A program made the translations under genes and the position numbers. 64,000 nucleotides of DNA from Pseudomonas sp. GD04091 (GTDB taxonomy: Bacteria > Pseudomonadota > Gammaproteobacteria > Pseudomonadales > Pseudomonadaceae). The DNA lies in assembly GCF_029836165.1 (NCBI RefSeq), contig NZ_JAOEBG010000001.1, positions 1-64,000 on the forward strand, in the 5' to 3' direction. The notes below the pieces were generated by a model. That model did not search any database. It was given only the letters and a program-made list of their open reading frames with translations, and had not been told where the DNA came from. The first letter of the stretch is position 1, and each line of letters opens with the position of its first letter. Positions 39,095-46,587 of the stretch are shown here, piece by piece.

Positions 39095-40492
39095 TCAGCT
39101 GGCAACCGCCGCCTGTACCGCCTCGGCGAAGCGCGTGGCGACCTCGTCGACCTGCTCGGCACTGATGATCAACGGCGGCAGGAAGCGCACCACTGCGCCA
39201 TGCCGGCCACCCAGCTCGAGGATCAGGCCACGGCGCAGGCATTCGCGCTGCACCTTCGGCGCGAGGCTGCGGTGCGCCGGTGGATACCCCAGGGCGTCGA
39301 CCTGGCCAGCCGGGTCCACCAGTTCCACCCCTAGCATCAAGCCACGCCCACGGATATCGCCCAACTGCGGGTATGCCTGCTGCAGGCGCTGCAAGTGCTC
39401 ACGCAGGCGCTGGCCCATGGCTTCGGCGTGCTCGCACAGACGGTGCTCGACCAGGTACTTCATCACCGCCGAACCTGTGGCCATGGCCATCTGATTGCCG
39501 CGGAAGGTGCCGGCATGGGCACCCGGCGACCAGGTATCGAGCCAGTCGCGGTACACCGTCACCGCCATCGGCAGGCTGCCGCCGATGGCCTTGGACAGGG
39601 TGACCACATCCGGCACGATACCGGCATGTTCGAAGGCGAACATCCGCCCGGTGCGGGCAAAGCCGCTCTGGATCTCGTCGACGATCAGCGCCACCCCGGC
39701 CTGCTCGGTGATCCGCCGCAGCCCGCGCAGCCACTCGACGTCCGCCGGGATCACCCCGCCTTCGCCCTGCACCACCTCGACGATCACCGCCGCGGGCAAT
39801 GCCACGCCGGCCTCGGGGTCGTTCAGCAGGTTTTCCAGCAGGTACAGGTTGGCGCGCACCCCGGCCTCGCCACCCAAGCCAAACGGGCAACGGTAGTCAT
39901 AGGGGTAAGGCAGGAACTGCACGCCATTGCTCAGCAACGCGCCCAACGGCTTTTTCGGCCCCAGGCTGCCCATCAGGCTCAGCGCCCCCTGGGTCATGCC
40001 GTGGTAGCCGCCCTGGAAAGCCAGCACGGTGCTGCGCCCGGTGGCGGTACGCACCAGCTTGAGCGCGGCCTCCACCGCGTCGGTGCCGGTCGGGCCGCAG
40101 AACTGGATCTTCGCCTCGCGGCGCAAGGCCTCGGGCAGCAGCGCGAACAGGTCCTGGACGAACTGGTCCTTGACCGGCGTGGTCAGGTCCAGGGTGTGCA
40201 GCGGCAGTTCGTCGGCCAGCACGCGCTGGATCGCGTCGATCACCACCGGGTGGTTGTGCCCCAGGGCGAGGGTCCCGGCGCCGGCCAGGCAGTCGATGAA
40301 CTGGCGGCCCTCGACGTCCTCGACGTAGATGCCACGGGCACGCTTGAGTGCCAGCGGGATGCGCCGTGGGTAACTGCGGGCGTTGGACTCCTGCTGTTGC
40401 TGGCGCAGCAACAGCGGCGAGTCCGCGAATTCGTACAGGGCACGCGGCGCGGTGGCCGGCAGCGCCTGGGCAAGGCTGGAAGCGGTCGACAT
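39095..40492 (-). CDS. pvdH: PvdH, L-2,4-diaminobutyrate:2-oxoglutarate aminotransferase
   Basis: A 465-aa class III PLP aminotransferase. It makes L-2,4-diaminobutyrate from aspartate semialdehyde and glutamate, the precursor loaded by the third adenylation domain of PvdL. PLP-binding blocks are FCGPTGTDAVEAALKL and VDEIQSGFARTG; the Lys is in TLSKAIGGSLPMAV. The ATG at 40492 is preferred over one at 40513 because GAGGG precedes it. It has its own IS box. Confidence 0.93.
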   Translation of the reverse strand: MSTASSLAQALPATAPRALYEFADSPLLLRQQQQESNARSYPRRIPLALKRARGIYVEDVEGRQFIDCLAGAGTLALGHNHPVVIDAIQRVLADELPLHTLDLTTPVKDQFVQDLFALLPEALRREAKIQFCGPTGTDAVEAALKLVRTATGRSTVLAFQGGYHGMTQGALSLMGSLGPKKPLGALLSNGVQFLPYPYDYRCPFGLGGEAGVRANLYLLENLLNDPEAGVALPAAVIVEVVQGEGGVIPADVEWLRGLRRITEQAGVALIVDEIQSGFARTGRMFAFEHAGIVPDVVTLSKAIGGSLPMAVTVYRDWLDTWSPGAHAGTFRGNQMAMATGSAVMKYLVEHRLCEHAEAMGQRLREHLQRLQQAYPQLGDIRGRGLMLGVELVDPAGQVDALGYPPAHRSLAPKVQRECLRRGLILELGGRHGAVVRFLPPLIISAEQVDEVATRFAEAVQAAVAS

Positions 40493-40574
40493 CGGAAAAT
40501 CCCTCGCAAGCAAGCGAATGTGCCCGCCACGCTCCCTGTAACTGGATGTGTGTCGGGTTGTTATCGCTTGGAAA

Positions 40575-40598
40575 ACGCTTTGGCGAGGCGCGGATTTA
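40575..40598 (-). promoter_or_regulatory. PvdS-dependent promoter (iron-starvation box) of pvdH
   Basis: On the minus strand TAAAT (40594-40598), exactly 16 bases, then CGT (40575-40577). The pvdH ATG is 83 bases from the -10 element. Confidence 0.87.
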
Positions 40599-40681
40599 GC
40601 GCTTGGCGTGGGATTTGTTCTGGCAATGGCTCCTCATCGCGGAGCAAGCCTGCTGCCACGGCGCAATGAGGCGGATGCGTG

Positions 40682-42004
40682 TCAGCCTGCCGGGCGCGTC
40701 GGCACCTGCAGCCAGACTCGCAGACCATCGGCCTGGCTGTCGAAGCGCAGGGTACCGGAACAGCGCTGCACGATGGCCTGGACGATGGCCAGCCCCAGCC
40801 CACAACCACCGCTCTGGCCATGGCGCCAGAAGCGCTCGGTCAGGTGCGCCAGGTCTTCCTCGGCGATGCCCGGACCATGGTCGCGTACCATGAAGCCCAC
40901 CTGCCCGCCCTGCGCCCGCACCTCCAGCTCCACGGCCTCGTCACCGCCATGGCGCAGGGCGTTGTCCAGCAGGTTGCGCAGCGCGGCCACCGCCAAGGGC
41001 GCCGGCATGCCCAGGTAGACCTTGGCCGCGTCCTCGGGCAGGCGCAGCAGAATGCGTCGGTTGTCGCCACCGCCGGCATCCTGGATCGCCTGCAGGGCAA
41101 CCTGCTCGGCACTGCATTGCACGCCATCGTCGAACGACAGGCTGCCCTCGACCCGAGCCAGCATCAACAGCTGCTCCAGCGTGCGGTGCATGCGGTCGGC
41201 GCCCTGCTCGGCATGCTCCAGCGCCTGCTCGCGCACGCTGCCGTCGGTCATGCGCGCCACCTGCAGGTGGGTCTTGATCGCCGTCAGCGGGCTGCGCAGC
41301 TCATGGGCGGCGTCATCGGTCAGGCGGCGCTCGCGTTCGATGGTCTGGGCGATGCGCAGGAACAACTGGTTCTGGGTGGCGAGCAACGGCTGCAGCTCGC
41401 TGGGCAGGCCGGCGACCTGCAACGGCTCGACGCTGTCGGCACGACGCCGGCGCAAGGCATCACGCATGCGGTTCAGCGGCTCCAGCCCCTTGCCCAGGCC
41501 GATCCACAGCAGCCCGAGGCTGCCCAGAAGAGCCATGAGCACCGGCGCCGAAGCCGCCAGCAGGATCGACTGGTTGAGCGCCTCGCGTTCCTGGTGGCGA
41601 TCGGCGGTGGTGATGCGCACATCGCCATGGTTGTAGGTGAACGTGCGCCACGAGGCGCCATCGATGGTCTGGTCCCGGAAGCCGCTGCGCTGGTCGTCCA
41701 TGCCACCATCGTGCTTGTGGTTGCTGGCGAGGATCTCGCCGCGCAGGGAACTGACCTGGCAGGCCATGCCGTCCGGCACGCTGAACTGGTCGGCGGAAAA
41801 ATGCGCGTCCTGGCCCTTGGCGGTCAGCGGCTGCGGCAACTGGTCGATCAGCCCGGCCACCATGCGCGCCGACGCCACCAGGCGCTGGTCGAGGGAGAAC
41901 ATCATCTGCTGGCGCAGGTCGCGCAGCATCCACGCGGCGGCCAGCACCCAGATGATGATGAAGGCGCTGCCGAGGATCAGCGACAGCCGTACCCGCAGGC
42001 TCAT
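40682..42004 (-). CDS. Sensor histidine kinase of a QseC/PmrB-like pair
   Basis: A 440-aa inner-membrane kinase. Helix 1 is RLSLILGSAFIIIWVLAAAW and helix 2 is near 165-185. The periplasmic domain of about 130 residues contains a single Cys. The H-box is DDAAHELRSPLTAIKTH near 226, the N-box LRNLLDNALRHG, and the ATP lid DHGPGIAEEDL plus CGLGLAIVQAIV. It overlaps the regulator gene by four bases. P. aeruginosa keeps a similar pair (PA2479/PA2480) next to its DsbD/DsbG genes near pvdL-region genes. The signal is unknown; envelope redox state or metal is a reasonable guess. Confidence 0.87.
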   Translation of the reverse strand: MSLRVRLSLILGSAFIIIWVLAAAWMLRDLRQQMMFSLDQRLVASARMVAGLIDQLPQPLTAKGQDAHFSADQFSVPDGMACQVSSLRGEILASNHKHDGGMDDQRSGFRDQTIDGASWRTFTYNHGDVRITTADRHQEREALNQSILLAASAPVLMALLGSLGLLWIGLGKGLEPLNRMRDALRRRRADSVEPLQVAGLPSELQPLLATQNQLFLRIAQTIERERRLTDDAAHELRSPLTAIKTHLQVARMTDGSVREQALEHAEQGADRMHRTLEQLLMLARVEGSLSFDDGVQCSAEQVALQAIQDAGGGDNRRILLRLPEDAAKVYLGMPAPLAVAALRNLLDNALRHGGDEAVELEVRAQGGQVGFMVRDHGPGIAEEDLAHLTERFWRHGQSGGCGLGLAIVQAIVQRCSGTLRFDSQADGLRVWLQVPTRPAG

Positions 42005-42684
42005 GGCGCGGCCTCCTCCGGCGCCTGCGCCGGCCCCAGGCGGTAACCCAGCCCACGCACGGTCTCGACGATGCTGTTGCCGAGCTTGCGCCGCAAGTGA
42101 TGGATATGCACATTCAACGCGTTGCTCTCGACCTCGTCATTGAAACCGTAGACGCAGTCCTTGAGCTGCTCGCTGGACAGCACCCGCCCCGGGTTCTGCA
42201 GCAACGCCTGGAGCAGCGCCTGCTCGCGGCGCGACAGGTCGACCGGCTGGCCGGCCAGGGTCGCCATGCAACTGCTCGGGTCATAGCACAGCGGACCATG
42301 CTCGATCACGTTGACCGCCCGCCCGGCCACTCGGCGCAGTAGCGTGTGCAGACGCGCGGCCAGCTCGCGCAGGTCGAAGGGTTTGAGCAGATAGTCGTCG
42401 GCGCCGGCCTGCAGGCCATCGACCCGGTCGGTGACCGCGTCGCGCGCGGTCAGCACCAGCACCGGCAGGGTCATGCCCTGCTGGCGCAGGCGACGCAGCA
42501 ACTTCAGGCCATCCTCGTCAGGCAGGCCCAGGTCGAGGATCATCACGTCGAACTGCGCGGTCTGCAGCATCTGCCGGGCTTGCGAGGCGCTGGCCACCCG
42601 GTCCACGGTCAGGCCCTGGGCCGAGAGGCCGGCGCAGATACCGCTGGCGATCAGGTCATCGTCCTCGCAGAGCAGAACGTGCAT
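42001..42684 (-). CDS. OmpR-family response regulator, QseB/PmrA-like
   Basis: A 227-aa regulator. The receiver domain has its acidic pocket in MHVLLCEDDD, phosphoacceptor Asp in DVMILDLGLPDEDG near residue 51 and Lys in DDYLLKPFD. A winged-helix DNA-binding domain follows (about 125-222, ending IVETVRGLGYRLG). The ATG at 42684 has AGGAG close upstream; the 10-residue extension is not family-like. A PmrA/QseB-type tandem TTAA site lies in front of the divergent dsbD operon, its probable target. Confidence 0.9.
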   Translation of the reverse strand: MHVLLCEDDDLIASGICAGLSAQGLTVDRVASASQARQMLQTAQFDVMILDLGLPDEDGLKLLRRLRQQGMTLPVLVLTARDAVTDRVDGLQAGADDYLLKPFDLRELAARLHTLLRRVAGRAVNVIEHGPLCYDPSSCMATLAGQPVDLSRREQALLQALLQNPGRVLSSEQLKDCVYGFNDEVESNALNVHIHHLRRKLGNSIVETVRGLGYRLGPAQAPEEAAP

Positions 42685-42806
42685 GGGGGGTCTCCTGGGT
42701 AGGGAAGCTGGCATTGCACAGGGTGGCGATTAAGGGGGGATTATGAACGGGTTTGGCAGCGTTCGCCGAGGGGATGGCATCAGGGCGGACAGGAGGTTGA
42801 CGACAG

Positions 42807-43092
42807 CCTTGCAGCGTTCTCGAGATCGAGCGCCGCCCGCGCGGCGCATCGCGACGCAAGGCCGCTCCTACATCTGTTTCGGGCCAATTATTCCTGTGAA
42901 AGTACCGCTGTCCGCCTTGGCGCATGTCTCGAGACTGGTGGGGCGGCAGTGGTGCCCACGCTGAAACCGCGTCGTGCCAACAAGGCGGACCAGGTAATGG
43001 CACAGGAGAGACTGGCCCGAAACAAATGTAGGAGCGGCCTTGCGTCGCGATGCGCCGCGCGGGCGGCGCTCGATCTCACAGGCGCTGCAAGG
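42807..43092. repeat. Large near-palindromic element (286 bp) built on REP sequence
   Basis: The outer 79-base arms (42807-42885 and 43014-43092) are inverted copies with about six mismatches. They contain the REP core GTAGGAGCGGCCTTGCGTCGCGA. Inverted homology continues inward (TCCTGTG, TACC and GTCCGCCTTG are shared), leaving a centre near 42949. No ORF or transposase lies inside and no target duplication is visible. It fills most of the gap between the regulator and dsbD. Confidence 0.9.
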
Positions 43093-43120
43093 CCAACGCC
43101 GAACGCCCTGAAAAAGCCAA

Positions 43121-43137
43121 CTTAACCTTCAGTTAAT
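43121..43137 (+). promoter_or_regulatory. PmrA/QseB-like box upstream of dsbD
   Basis: CTTAAC-N5-GTTAAT is a direct repeat of TTAA with 11-bp period. It is the architecture of PmrA/QseB sites ((C/T)TTAA-type half-sites with N5). It lies 49 bases before the dsbD ATG. No good -10 box is seen downstream. Confidence 0.55.
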
Positions 43138-43185
43138 AACCCAAGGCCAGCATGGCCCTCTTCAAAGCTCTGCCAAGGCGTCGAC

Positions 43186-44907
43186 ATGCGTGTTTTCCTG
43201 CTCTTCCTGACATTCCTGCTCGCCGGCCCTCTCCAGGCCAACCCCTTCGCGGTAAAACCAGACTTCCTGCCGGTGAACGAAGCCTTCGTCCTGACCCACG
43301 ACCGTCTGGAAAACGGCCAGATGCGCCTGCACTTCCAGATCAAGGACGGCTACTACCTCTACCAGAAGCGCCTGAAATTCGACGGGCTGCCCGACGAGCA
43401 GCACCCCACCCTGCCCCAGGCCGAAAACCATCACGACGAGTTCTTCGGCGACAGTGCCGTGTACCGCACCGAGCTGGAACTGCTGCTGCCGGCCAGCGCC
43501 AGCGGCGAACTGCGCCTGGGCTGGCAAGGCTGCGCGGACGCTGGCCTGTGCTACCCCCCGCAAACCACGCCGATCGCCCTGGGCGGTAACGCCACGCCTG
43601 CCGCCACTGCCGACCAAGCCAGCGACCAGGCCCTGGCCAGCAACCTGCAACAGGGCAATCTGGGCTGGAGCCTGCTGGCGTTCTTCGGCCTGGGCCTGTT
43701 GCTGGCCTTCACCCCCTGCTCGCTGCCGATGCTGCCGATCCTCGCCGGGCTGGTCATGGGCAATGGCGCCAGCGCCCGCCGCGGCGGGTGGCTGGCCGGT
43801 GTCTACGTGCTGAGCATGGCGCTGGTCTATGCCGCGCTGGGGGTGATCGCCGCGCTGCTGGGCGCCAGCCTGCAGGCCTGGCTGCAACAACCCTGGCTGC
43901 TGGGCAGCCTGGCCGGCCTGTTCGTGATCCTCGCCCTGCCGATGTTCGGCGCCTTCGAGCTGCAACTGCCGGCATTCCTGCGTGACCGCCTCGACCGCGC
44001 CGGGCAAGGCACCCGTGGCGGCAACCTGTATGGCGCGGCGCTGCTGGGCGCCCTCTCGGGCCTGCTGCTGGGGCCGTGCATGACCGCGCCCCTGGCCGGG
44101 GCGCTGCTCTACATCGCCCAGAGCGGCGACGTGCTGCAAGGCGCGCTGGTGCTGTTCACCCTGGGGCTGGGCATGGGCGTGCCCCTGCTGTTGCTGGTTA
44201 CCCTGGGCAACCGCTACCTGCCACGCCCGGGCGCCTGGATGAACCTGGTCAAGGGCCTGTTCGGCTTCGTATTCCTGGCCATGGCCCTGTACACCGTGCG
44301 CGGCCTGCTGCCCGAAACCCTGGTACTGGCCCTGGCCGGTGCCTGGCTGATCGCCCTGGGCTGGGCCGCCTGGCCGGCCCTGCAGCGCCTGCCCGCCCTG
44401 CGCGCGATACCGCTGCTGGGCGCCCTGTGGGGTGGTCTGCTGCTGGTGGGCGCGGCGGCCGGCGGCAACGATCTGTGGCAACCACTGCAACCGTTCGCCG
44501 GTAAGGGCGGCGGTGCCAGCACCCCGGCCACCGCCCATGACGCCTTCGTCACTGTCAGCGCCCCCGCCGACCTGCAACGCGAGCTCGATGCCGCCAAGGC
44601 CCGTGGCCAATGGGTGCTGGTGGACTACTATGCCGACTGGTGCGTGTCGTGCAAGGTCATGGAAAAGCAGGTGTTCGGCCGTGCCGAGGTCCAGGCCAGC
44701 CTGGCCGGCGTGCACCTGCTGCGCCTGGACGTGACGGCCGACTCCCCGGCCAGCCGCGAACTGCTGCAGCGCTATCAGGTACCCGGCCCGCCCAGCCTGA
44801 TCTGGGTCGGCCCGGAAGGTGAGGAACGCCGCGCCCGGCGCATCACCGGCGAAATCGACGCCGCCGGTTTCCTGCAGCATTGGGCACAGACCAGGAGCCA
44901 AGGCTGA
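43186..44907 (+). CDS. dsbD: DsbD-type thiol:disulfide transporter
   Basis: A 573-aa protein that carries electrons from cytoplasmic thioredoxin to periplasmic partners. A signal peptide (1-18) leads into the alpha domain with the Cys pair in GCADAGLCYPP. A beta domain of about eight membrane helices holds Cys in FTPCSLPMLP and GPCMTAPLAG. The gamma thioredoxin domain has DWCVSCKVME. All six redox cysteines are present. Length matches E. coli DsbD (565). It starts a three-gene disulfide operon within the pyoverdine locus, a linkage also seen in P. aeruginosa (PA2476-2478). Confidence 0.92.
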   Translation: MRVFLLFLTFLLAGPLQANPFAVKPDFLPVNEAFVLTHDRLENGQMRLHFQIKDGYYLYQKRLKFDGLPDEQHPTLPQAENHHDEFFGDSAVYRTELELLLPASASGELRLGWQGCADAGLCYPPQTTPIALGGNATPAATADQASDQALASNLQQGNLGWSLLAFFGLGLLLAFTPCSLPMLPILAGLVMGNGASARRGGWLAGVYVLSMALVYAALGVIAALLGASLQAWLQQPWLLGSLAGLFVILALPMFGAFELQLPAFLRDRLDRAGQGTRGGNLYGAALLGALSGLLLGPCMTAPLAGALLYIAQSGDVLQGALVLFTLGLGMGVPLLLLVTLGNRYLPRPGAWMNLVKGLFGFVFLAMALYTVRGLLPETLVLALAGAWLIALGWAAWPALQRLPALRAIPLLGALWGGLLLVGAAAGGNDLWQPLQPFAGKGGGASTPATAHDAFVTVSAPADLQRELDAAKARGQWVLVDYYADWCVSCKVMEKQVFGRAEVQASLAGVHLLRLDVTADSPASRELLQRYQVPGPPSLIWVGPEGEERRARRITGEIDAAGFLQHWAQTRSQG

Positions 44908-45737
44908 TGCTGACCGTCACCCTCGGGCCATTGACCATGGCCCTGAACCACCTGCTGCTGCTCACGGCACTGGCCATCGCCTGCCTGGTCGGCTGGTGGG
45001 TGGCACGGCGCGGCGGCGAGAACCCGGAATCGGCGCTGTTCAACCTGTTCCTGCTTGGCCTGCTGTTCGCCCGCCTGGGCTTCGTCCTGGCCTACTGGCC
45101 GATGTACCGCGACGACCCCCTGCAAATCATCGATATTCGTGACGGCGGCTTCCTGCTCTGGGGCGGCCTGCTGGGCATCGTGCTCGGGACCCTGTGGCAG
45201 GGCTGGCGACGCCCGGGCCTGCGTCGGCCACTGGGCTGGGCGCTGTTCAGCGGCGCGCTGTTCTGGGGGCTCGGCAGCATGGCCAGCCACCTCTACGGCA
45301 AGGGTACGGAGCTGCCGCAGATCGCCCTGCGCGACAGCCGTGGCCAGGCGGTGGCCCTGCACGACTACCGTGGCCGCCCGCTGGTGATCAATATCTGGGC
45401 CACCTGGTGCCCGCCGTGCCGCCGCGAGATGCCGGTGTTGCAACAGGCCGAGGACGACTATCCCCACGTGACCTTCCTGTTCGTCAACCAGGGCGAGACG
45501 CCCGAGAACGTCAGCACTTTCATGGCCACCACCGGCCTGACCCTGTCCAATGTGCTGTTCGACGGCACCGGCGAGCTGTCCCGCAAGGTCGGCTCCATGG
45601 CCCTGCCCACCACCCTGTTCTACAACGCCGAAGGGCGACTGGTCGGCAGTCACCTGGGCGAGCTGTCGCGCGCCAGTCTGCGCCACGCCCTGGAACCCTT
45701 CGAACGCGCCGATGCGCCCGCCCCACAAGGAAACTGA
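44907..45737 (+). CDS. TlpA-like disulfide reductase with Lgt-like membrane domain
   Basis: A 276-aa two-part protein. Residues about 1-130 form three to four membrane helices. Their pattern (ARLGFVLAYWP...IIDIRDGGFLLWGGLLGIVLG) resembles the core of prolipoprotein diacylglyceryl transferase. Residues about 140-270 are a periplasmic TlpA/ResA thioredoxin fold with active site WATWCPPCRREMP and the cis-Pro loop MALPTTLF. It is probably reduced by the neighbouring DsbD. The ATG at 44907 overlaps the dsbD stop by one base (TGATG). Confidence 0.85.
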   Translation: MLTVTLGPLTMALNHLLLLTALAIACLVGWWVARRGGENPESALFNLFLLGLLFARLGFVLAYWPMYRDDPLQIIDIRDGGFLLWGGLLGIVLGTLWQGWRRPGLRRPLGWALFSGALFWGLGSMASHLYGKGTELPQIALRDSRGQAVALHDYRGRPLVINIWATWCPPCRREMPVLQQAEDDYPHVTFLFVNQGETPENVSTFMATTGLTLSNVLFDGTGELSRKVGSMALPTTLFYNAEGRLVGSHLGELSRASLRHALEPFERADAPAPQGN

Positions 45738-45738
45738 C

Positions 45739-46497
45739 ATGCGATTGAATGCGCTGCTGCCCCTGACCCTGACCCTGCTCGCCACGCCCATGCTGCACGC
45801 CGAGGAACTTCCCAAGGCCATCCAGCAACTGCAGGCCAAGGGCGCCGTGATCAAGGGCAGCTTCGACGCCCCCGACGGCCTGCGCGGCTACGCCGCCGAG
45901 TACCACAACAACGGCATCGCCCTGTACCTCACCCCCGACGGCAAGCACGTGCTGGTCGGCAGCCTGTTCGACGAGCAAGGCAAGGACCTCAGCGCCGAAC
46001 CGCTGGAAAAGCTGGTATACGCGCCAATGAGCAAGGCGGTCTGGGCGAAGATGGAGAACACCGCCTGGATCCAGGACGGCAAGGCCGATGCGCCGCGCAT
46101 CGTCTACCTGTTCAGCGACCCCAACTGCCCTTACTGCAACATGTTCTGGCAGCAGGCCCGGCCCTGGGTCGAGTCGGGCAAGGTGCAGCTGCGCCACATC
46201 ATGGTCGGCATCATCCGCGAGGACAGCCCGGGCAAGTCCGCCGCGCTGCTGGCCGCCAAGGACCCGGCCAAGGCCCTGCAGGAACACGAGAAGGCCGGCA
46301 AGGCGAGCAAGCTCAAGCCTCTGGACACGGTGCCCGAAGCGGTGCAGAAAAAGCTCGAGGCGAACCTGGCATTGATGGAGGAACTGGGCCTGGCGGCCAC
46401 GCCGGCGATCTTCTATCAGGATGAGCAGGGGCAGTTGCAGAGCCAGCAAGGTGCGCCGCGGCCGGAGATGCTGGGCAAGATCCTCGGCAAGCGCTGA
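45739..46497 (+). CDS. dsbG: DsbG/DsbC-like periplasmic disulfide isomerase
   Basis: A 252-aa protein with a signal peptide (residues 1-21, ending MLHAEE). It has an N-terminal dimerisation domain and a thioredoxin fold with active site DPNCPYCNMFW and cis-Pro in LAATPAIFYQ. CPYC is the DsbC/DsbG-type motif. Its ATG comes one base after the tlpA-like gene stop, with AAGGAA upstream. With DsbD it should form a reductive/isomerase path. A role in a pyoverdine-related periplasmic step is inferred from position only. Confidence 0.88.
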   Translation: MRLNALLPLTLTLLATPMLHAEELPKAIQQLQAKGAVIKGSFDAPDGLRGYAAEYHNNGIALYLTPDGKHVLVGSLFDEQGKDLSAEPLEKLVYAPMSKAVWAKMENTAWIQDGKADAPRIVYLFSDPNCPYCNMFWQQARPWVESGKVQLRHIMVGIIREDSPGKSAALLAAKDPAKALQEHEKAGKASKLKPLDTVPEAVQKKLEANLALMEELGLAATPAIFYQDEQGQLQSQQGAPRPEMLGKILGKR

Positions 46498-46503
46498 ACA
46501 CCC

Positions 46504-46571
46504 TCGCGGGGCAAGCCCGCTCCCACGCCACCCTGTGCATCTCGTGGCGTGGGAGCGGGCTTGCCCCGCGA
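46504..46571. repeat. REPIN between dsbG and pvdL
   Basis: Perfect 27-bp inverted arms (46504-46530 with 46545-46571) carrying the GCAAGCCCGCTCCCAC REP core, with a 14-base loop. It sits between convergent genes and may work as a bidirectional stop. Confidence 0.93.
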
Positions 46572-46587
46572 TGCGCTGACTCGGACT

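Noticed and set aside
42684..42714. N-terminal extension of the response regulator (MPASLPRRPP...)
   Set aside because: AGGAG is ideally placed for the internal ATG at 42684, and the extension has no counterpart in the family.
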